The translations under genes were made by a program, and so were the position numbers. A stretch of DNA of 64,000 bases, from the NCBI GenBank assembly GCA_016748015.1, contig JAAOMT010000518.1, forward strand, positions 59,478 to 123,477, read 5' to 3'. Positions 58,076-64,000 of the stretch are shown here, one piece after another. Numbering within the stretch: position 1 is the stretch's first letter; the number at the start of each line of letters is the position of its first letter. The DNA is from Geosiphon pyriformis (Eukaryota > Glomeromycota > Glomeromycetes > Archaeosporales > Geosiphonaceae). Under the pieces are notes generated by a model. It saw nothing but the letters and a program-made list of their open reading frames with translations, searched no databases and was not told where the DNA came from.

Positions 58076-58848
58076 AAAAGCTACTTTCATTGATGAGGTT
58101 CTGTAAGTATTATATCTGAAGGTTTTAGTAGAGTCCTTTGTATAATGGACAAAGATTTAATAGTTGTTTATCTGTAGCTTCCTAGACTCACAAGTCTGTC
58201 AATTTTTTTTTCAGCTTAGTGGCCGGCAATCCTCTGGTAAGTAATCCATATCTCTTGTATATGTCCTACTCTCTCGCAGGGGTCTTTTACCAGGCAATTC
58301 TTGATGTCAGTAATTAGCACTTTCAATTAATTGGTTAGTGCACAATAACAAAATCACAAAAAATAAAATAAAGAAAGAAAAAAAAAATAAAAAAATAAAA
58401 GAAAATAAGCCAAGGTGATTTGCAAGTTAGTATCTTGTCAATAGCCATGATCAAAAGCTATTGTTCTAGCATGGTTAAGTATCAATTACTATTAATATGA
58501 AGTATTGATAGTGAAGAGTGGGTTTAAGATATAGAATAATTATTTATTTGATTATTGGAACTAGAATGTTGCTTAGATTCAATCTTAACTGGGAGATCTG
58601 CCTCTTTTTAGCTTCTAATCTTATTGCTATATATACATAATTGAGATTCCTTAATTTCTCAATTCTTTGCAACAGGAATCCTGAGATTTCTGGTGAGAAA
58701 AATCCTAGAATTCTGGAATTCTGTAATTCCTCGTCGGAGAATTCTGAAATTTCTGGAATCTTGGAATTCCACATTTACTATGTCTACCTCTGATTGGCTA
58801 ATATCTACTGACTAATAATACTATATTTTCTATATTCTATGAGTAATA
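58018..58848 (-). repeat. Gypsy-C 5' LTR
   Basis: On the minus strand starts TATTACTCATAG and ends CTATAACA (ancestrally CTGTAACA). TATATATA box near 58,632; AATTCC repeats 58,670-58,765, fewer than in the 3' LTR, which accounts for much of the length difference. Confidence 0.9.
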
Positions 58849-59275
58849 CCATATATTTAGCTGTTTTTTTTTCTTTTGTTTATTCAAACTTATCAAAATA
58901 ATCTTATATTTTACTCTAAAAACTATATTTACTAAATATATTAATATTTGGACTATTTGAATTATTAAATTCTGTTATTTTAATGTTGTTATATATGCAT
59001 AATTTTATATATTTTTTTAATTGATTATAATAATTAATAAACAAATAGTACTAGTTATATTTTTTTTTAATTTTATTGAACTTGAACAAGTTCGTAAACT
59101 TCTAACCAGATTTAAACCAAACTTAGACTTGTTAAAAAGATTTAATGTCGAACTTAAACTGAATTTGTTTTGAAAAATTAATTCAGTTCAAGTTTAATTT
59201 ATAATTTAAACCAAATTTGAACAACACTCAAAGTTTGGTTTAGTTTGATTCAATTGAAATTTTATTTCTAAATAT
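58849..59275. mobile_element. TIR element copy 1, right part
   Basis: Continues copy 1 after Gypsy-C: TATATTTAGCTG and CTCTAAAAACTATATTTACT match 62,011-62,090 of copy 2. The right end (59,080-59,275), with GTTTGGTTTAGTTTGATTCA and related blocks, is the imperfect inverse of the left end at 45,905-46,120. Without Gypsy-C, copy 1 is about 3.3 kb. Confidence 0.65.
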
Positions 59276-59504
59276 AAAACTACTGTTAATAACAGAAGTT
59301 TAATTATAAAAAAAGCTATAAAAAGTCTGATATTAATTTAATTACTGCTAATATAATTGTCAAAAAAATCAATGTTATTAATAATGCTTTCAAGTTTTAA
59401 AATGTTTATTTAATGATAAATTAATTAATATAAATATAAATAACACTATAAAATTAGAGAGTATAAACACAAAAAAATATTTGATAAAAAAAACTAGTTT
59501 TTAG
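59276..59504. other. AT-rich spacer between TIR element copies
   Basis: About 230 bases of A/T-rich sequence; nothing recognised. Confidence 0.45.
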
Positions 59505-62345
59505 CTTAATAGTAAAATTTTAATATTTAGTTTAATTTAGTTTGAGTTTAATTAAACCATTAAATTAAATTGAATTTGAACAAAAATTTTGGTTAAATTT
59601 CGAATTTAAACTTAAACTTAACTTAAAATTATTAAATTTTAAACTAAATTCAAATCTAAACAATAAGTTTAATTTAAAGTTTGTAAATATGTTTAGGTTT
59701 GACTATTAAAAATTATATTATATTCTTAATTAATTTTTTTTTAATAGTTTCTATATTTATAATTAAAAACACTATATTGCTTTTATAATTTAGATATTAT
59801 ACAAACTTTATATTTGTAATTATATTTTTACTTACAGAAAAAATTTATTTAAAAACAACAAATAATTTTTAAATTATTAAGTAATTACAAATTATATATA
59901 TAAAACAAAAATATTGTTTTTAATATATTTAAATATCAAATTTTTAATAAAAATAATAATTTAAATAAATATTTTTTACAATATACTTTTTATCATACTA
60001 TTATTATTTTTTTTATTGGTTATTTTTTAAAAATAATTTTATTAAGTTTTTTTTATTATTATTATTAAAATTTGCTTTTAATATAAATTATATAATTAAT
60101 ATTATAATATTATTAAAATTTTTATTTAACAAAAAACTGTTTTTTAATATTAGTATAATAATTAATATGTATGTTGTTTTTAAAAAAATATGTATTCTAA
60201 AGTTTATTTATCATATAAAAGTTAAAAAATAAAATTATTTAAATAAATAAATAATTTACAATTATTTTATTTTATTAATATTGTTATTTAAAAATTTTTT
60301 TTCTAAAATAATATAATTGTATTTTTTTTAAATTCAATATAATATAGAATATTATAATTGTATTTTTTTACTGTTTTAGCTATTGTAACAAGTAATAGAT
60401 CTAATATTAAATATATTAAATAAATAAATAAATTTTATTAAAATTATAATATTTTACCAAATTTATTATTAACTATGTTTTTAATATAATTAAAAAAATT
60501 TTAAAAAAAAATTTAAAAAACAATATTATTTAAACTGGCTAATATTTTAATTGTAATATCTTTTATTAAAAACAGCTCAATAATTGTATTCAATAATATA
60601 TTGATAATAATTAATATAAATATTAGTAAAAATATTAAGTATTTATAAATTTACAGTTAAAATTTTTGTATTTAGTATATATAAAATAAAAAATAAAAAA
60701 TTGTTAATTTAAAAAATAATTTATTTTTAAATATGTTGTAAATAAAATTTTACCAAATAGAATAATTTAGAATAAATTTATAATATTTAATTTAACATAT
60801 ATTATAAGTATGTTCAAAAAGTTTAAAATATTAAAATAAGATATAAATTACAAAATTAAGTTTTTTAAACTTAAATTATACAAAGTTTATATTAAAAAAT
60901 TTTAAATAAATTATATTTAATTTGAGTTTTTTAACAAATATTTTGAAAATATTATCTTTTATTTTATCTAAAACTATTTATACTGCTAAATTAAAAATTT
61001 AATAAAAACATTAAAATTGAAGATATTTCAAATTCTATTAAATTTTTTTTTTTAATTTTTTTCTAACTTTTTTATAAAAGTATTACTATTTGTAGTATTA
61101 TTTAAGATAATAGTAAAAAGCTTTTAAAAAAAATTAAAAAATTAATAAAATTAATAGTAAAATTATATAAAAAAAAGTAATTGTGACTCTTTTTTAAACT
61201 GGTTTTTTAATTTTTTTAGTTAAAAATTTGGCTTGAAACAATAATAAAAACCAACTTAAGCCAATATTAAGAAAATACAATTTTTAATATGTCAATTTTA
61301 TTATTGGTTATTAATTAATCCAAATTTATACTAAAAATATATATACATATTTTTTATAATTTTTTAATACTTTAAAAAATTTATTTGCAAAATTTATTTT
61401 ATTATATTATTTATTTATTAAACCAAAATCAATTATTGTTTGTTAAAAATTCTAATTATTATTGATATAATAAATAATAACAAATCAAAAACTTTGTTAT
61501 AATATCTAGAAATCTAATGTAAAAATTTTTTTGAACTTAATAATATTTAAATATGTTTATTATGTTATAAGTATGAGTAAAATAAAAAATATATTTTATA
61601 ATAAAGATAATACTTACTCTTAATTTTTGTTTACTTAAAATATAGAGTTTCATAACTCTATTTTTAATTGTATTAGCACAAACAGATTGAGAAGTGGAAT
61701 TTAAATATTAGAATATTTCAATCAATTTAAGATCTTATATTATAACAAATAATTATTAATAGTTGATAAGCCAGATAGCAATCATATCATAAAGTTTTAT
61801 TATTAATATTAATAGCAGTTATTACAAAAAGCTAGCCAAAAAATAATAAAAAAATAGCAATCTTATCTGTTAAAACATTTCTTTGATTAATCTGTAATTT
61901 TTCTATTGTCACATATACTGTTCAATGAGAAGCCTCTAAATGACACTATAAAGGTTTGGTAGTGTCTATAATTCCACAAAAAATGGTTTATGCACATATT
62001 TTAAGACTGTATATTTAGCTATTTGTTTTCTTTTGTCCACTTAAACTTATCAAAATAGTTTTATACCTTACTCTAAAAACTACATTTACCAGAAATATTA
62101 ATATTTGGACTATTTAGGTTATCAAATTCTATTATTTTAGATTTTGAATCTTTAATAATATTAGACAATAAGTTTATTTTGGTAAGTTGGAAAGTGGAGT
62201 TGTCATTTATATATATAGTTTTATATACTTTTTTAATTGATAATAATAATTAAACAAAGTAATAATTGATGAACAAATAATACAAAAAATATTTTTATTT
62301 TATTTTATCGAACTTGAATAAGTTCGTGAACTTTAAATCAGACCT
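59505..62345. mobile_element. TIR element copy 2
   Basis: Collinear with copy 1 in the same orientation but more AT-rich, with many C/G positions of copy 1 now T/A. It lacks the Gypsy-C insertion: TTAAGACTGTATATTTAGCT at about 61,980-62,000 is the counterpart of the copy 1 target. Its right end stops near 62,345, before the full right TIR, so it is truncated there. No transposase recognised on either strand. Confidence 0.6.
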
Positions 62346-62431
62346 GAATTTTCTGGTTCTAATAATATAGATATAACTCCCAAGGGACCAAAAGTAGTTA
62401 CAAAGCGTGTTCTTGGGAAACCTCTTGGCAG
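62346..62431 (+). pseudogene. Short coding-like scrap, unknown
   Basis: A short open stretch reading FSGSNNIDITPKGPKVVTKR, with balanced base use unlike its neighbours, cut at 62,432 by an LTR remnant. It may be an exon fragment of a host or transposon gene. Too short to identify. Confidence 0.3.
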
Positions 62432-62781
62432 TGTTATCATTAGAAATTTGAGCTATTAATTAGCATGAAATTACTCTTATAATTCCTATCATTAATTAGC
62501 AAATATTATTATTAAATTATTACTTATTATCCTTTCAAATTATCTAAATTATTATTTGATTAATAACCCAATTTGTACAGAACACAAATATAACTAAATT
62601 GTGATAATCAGATCATGTAATATCCCGAACTATGTAAAATTTATGAATTTTGCCAAAATAGTTAGAAATTCGACAAAATATTCAACAATTCATGGAAATA
62701 ATTGATAATTTGCAAAAATAACCTGTAGCTTGACAAAATGTATCTTTATTTCACTAAAATATTAGAAAAAGAAAAAGTACT
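62432..62781 (+). repeat. Truncated LTR related to Gypsy-B
   Basis: Starts TGTTATCATTAG and follows the Gypsy-B LTR (GAGCTATTAATTAGCATGAA is nearly identical to 25,058-25,077) for about 350 bases. It then loses homology where Gypsy-B has GTGCAAGTTCAAAGAC. The TATA box and 3' two thirds are missing, so it is a fragment rather than a full solo LTR. Confidence 0.75.
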
Positions 62782-62811
62782 AGGTTGATAAAATAGTCGA
62801 ACAAATCAAAT

Positions 62812-63800
62812 TTTTAGAAAAGCTAGGAACGGGAGGATTTTGGTGTTGTTAAAGAAGGCAGATGGGAGAGAGACAGAATTCACTTTTGAAACAAGAAAAA
62901 TCAAAAGTATGAGCGAAGTGGGGTCACGAGAGTTGCTTTAAAAGTAGTGGAAAAATGGAATATGTCAATTCAATTGAGGTAATTTGGTTTAATAAATTTT
63001 TTAGATTTTTTTTATTCCCATTCTTTTTCTAACACTAGAATGCACATTAAAATAGTTTATTGCTCATCTTAAGTGTGCCTCTTGCAAATGTATCCTTGAA
63101 TGTTATGGAATCACAAAAGACGTTACAATCGATGAATTTGTTATGGTTTTACCATTTGCAGAACATGGAGATCTCAGAGCTTTTCTAAAAGTGAACGAAA
63201 CCACTCTTACTTGGGGCATGTTTCTTGATATTCTTTTTCAAATCGCTGGTGACCTAAGATTTATACACGACTCAAAATTGGTGCATGGGGACTTACATCC
63301 TGGAAATATCCTTGTTTTGAAAACAGACCTTTAAAAGTTGTCATTTCTGATCTTGGATTCTGACGTCCTGCCGATTATTCTCCCCGGTCTGGTAATATTT
63401 ATTGTGTTCTTGAGTATCTCGAGATTTGCAAGGGAGCTTCTCATACTAAGTATAGTGATATATACAGCTTTGCTATCATTTCCTGTGAAATCATTTCTGG
63501 AGAAAGACCTTTGCATAATACAGCCTATATTTACGTGCGATTTGATGTAATCGATTGAGAACGTCCTATAATCAAAAAATATACACCTCAATGTATTCAG
63601 GAAATGATTGAAAAAAATTGGCATTGTGATCCGCAATACCGTGACACCGCAGAAGAACTTCAAAAAACCGTTATTGCTACACGTGATAATTGTAACTTAA
63701 ATCAACCTATCCATTAAAAAGGCCTTAATTCTGAAGAGAGACAAGATGCTATCAGAGATAGAAGCCGATTAATCCCAAAACCTGGATATTCTACAAAGGG
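62812..63800 (+). pseudogene. Protein kinase (TKL-like) gene remnant
   Basis: Ordered kinase subdomains in several frames. The Gly-rich loop is LEKLGTGGF near 62,815-62,845 (then GVVKEGRWE in the next frame). TRVALKVVEK carries the ATP-binding Lys at about 62,925. A likely intron (GTAATTTGG...CACTAG, about 62,980-63,040) follows, then FVMVLPFAEHGDLRAFLKV. LVHGDLHPGNIL (63,278-63,313) is the catalytic loop with HGD in place of HRD. VVISDLGF stands for DFG, with TGA straight after. YSDIYSFAIISCEIISGERP is subdomain IX, and QEMIEKNWHCDPQYRDTAEE is subdomain XI. The APE motif is missing (EYLEICKG), and stops lie at 63,361, 63,556 and 63,715. This variant loop is characteristic of the expanded kinase families of arbuscular mycorrhizal fungi, which I recall rather than checked. 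Confidence 0.75.
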
Positions 63801-64000
63801 TAGGCCTTTAATTTATTCTATTTAATATTTGGCACATTCTCTTTGTTTAACCACCACCTTTTTAGAGTTCGATTTTGATTTAGGGATTAATTAATTAGCA
63901 ATGATGGATTAATCCACGGTATGTACGAAATCAATGAATTCAAATTCTAATTAAATTGACGATATCAGTAGCCTTTCTAATAATTATATTAAACTTGGAA
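63801..64000. other. Right edge, no gene recognised
   Basis: About 200 bases after the kinase remnant; possible intron or 3' flank. GTAGGCC at 63,800-63,806 could be a 5' splice site. Confidence 0.4.

Larger units (their letters stand above)
48744..58848 (-). mobile_element. Gypsy-C, Ty3/Gypsy retrotransposon of the Gypsy-A family
   Basis: Complete minus-strand element: 5' LTR 58018-58848, gag, protease, Cys-rich domain, dUTPase, RT/RNase H, integrase, ORF3, PPT and 3' LTR 48744-49614. Exact 4-bp duplication CCAT on both sides (48740-48743, 58849-58852), and a related empty site in TIR copy 2 near 61,985. Protein and LTR sequences are clearly the same family as Gypsy-A. Fewer breaks than Gypsy-B, but stops and indels prevent activity. 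Confidence 0.93.

Overview
This looks like nuclear DNA of a fungus, most probably an arbuscular mycorrhizal fungus (Glomeromycotina). The inference rests on very high AT content, a kinase remnant with the catalytic loop HGDLHPGNIL, a class 3 lipase remnant with short GT..AG introns, and the Ty3/Gypsy and LINE families present. No search could be run, so the taxon is inferred. I see no intact host gene; the window is almost entirely transposon sequence of several ages.

Layout. 1-3.5 kb: ordinary sequence with a broken class 3 lipase (minus). 3.5-13.96 kb: extremely AT-rich, with one ancient unidentified coding remnant and a perfect 1,834-bp direct duplication. The duplication has a 19-bp Tn5/Nextera mosaic end at its junction, so it is probably an assembly artefact. 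14-24.4 kb: two minus-strand LINEs, a 5'-truncated copy (LINE-B) and a nearly complete two-ORF copy (LINE-A). 24.8-45.7 kb: a third LINE (LINE-C, plus) split by Gypsy-B, which is itself split in gag by Gypsy-A (both plus). 45.9-62.3 kb: two direct copies of a DNA-transposon-like element with long imperfect terminal inverted repeats; the first is split by Gypsy-C (minus). 62.3-64 kb: a coding scrap, a truncated Gypsy-B-type LTR and a decayed protein kinase gene.

The three Gypsy elements share an unusual plan: LTR, PBS (TGGTGCTC), gag with CCHC knuckle, retropepsin, a Cys-rich zinc-binding domain, dUTPase, RT and RNase H. Then comes a conserved stop, integrase in its own ATG-started ORF in another frame, and a third ORF (ORF3) of unknown function ending at the polypurine tract. 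ORF3 is exactly 660 nt in both Gypsy-A and Gypsy-C and has a recognisable counterpart in the distant Gypsy-B. In Gypsy-A and -C the LTR end and PBS can fold into a long hairpin in which LTR sequence pairs with the PBS.

Decay is mostly nonsense and missense changes consistent with C-to-T/G-to-A transitions, including repeated loss of catalytic Asp as Asn, with relatively few frameshifts. The best candidates for something undescribed are ORF3, the zinc-domain/dUTPase module, the split integrase ORF and the LTR-PBS hairpin.
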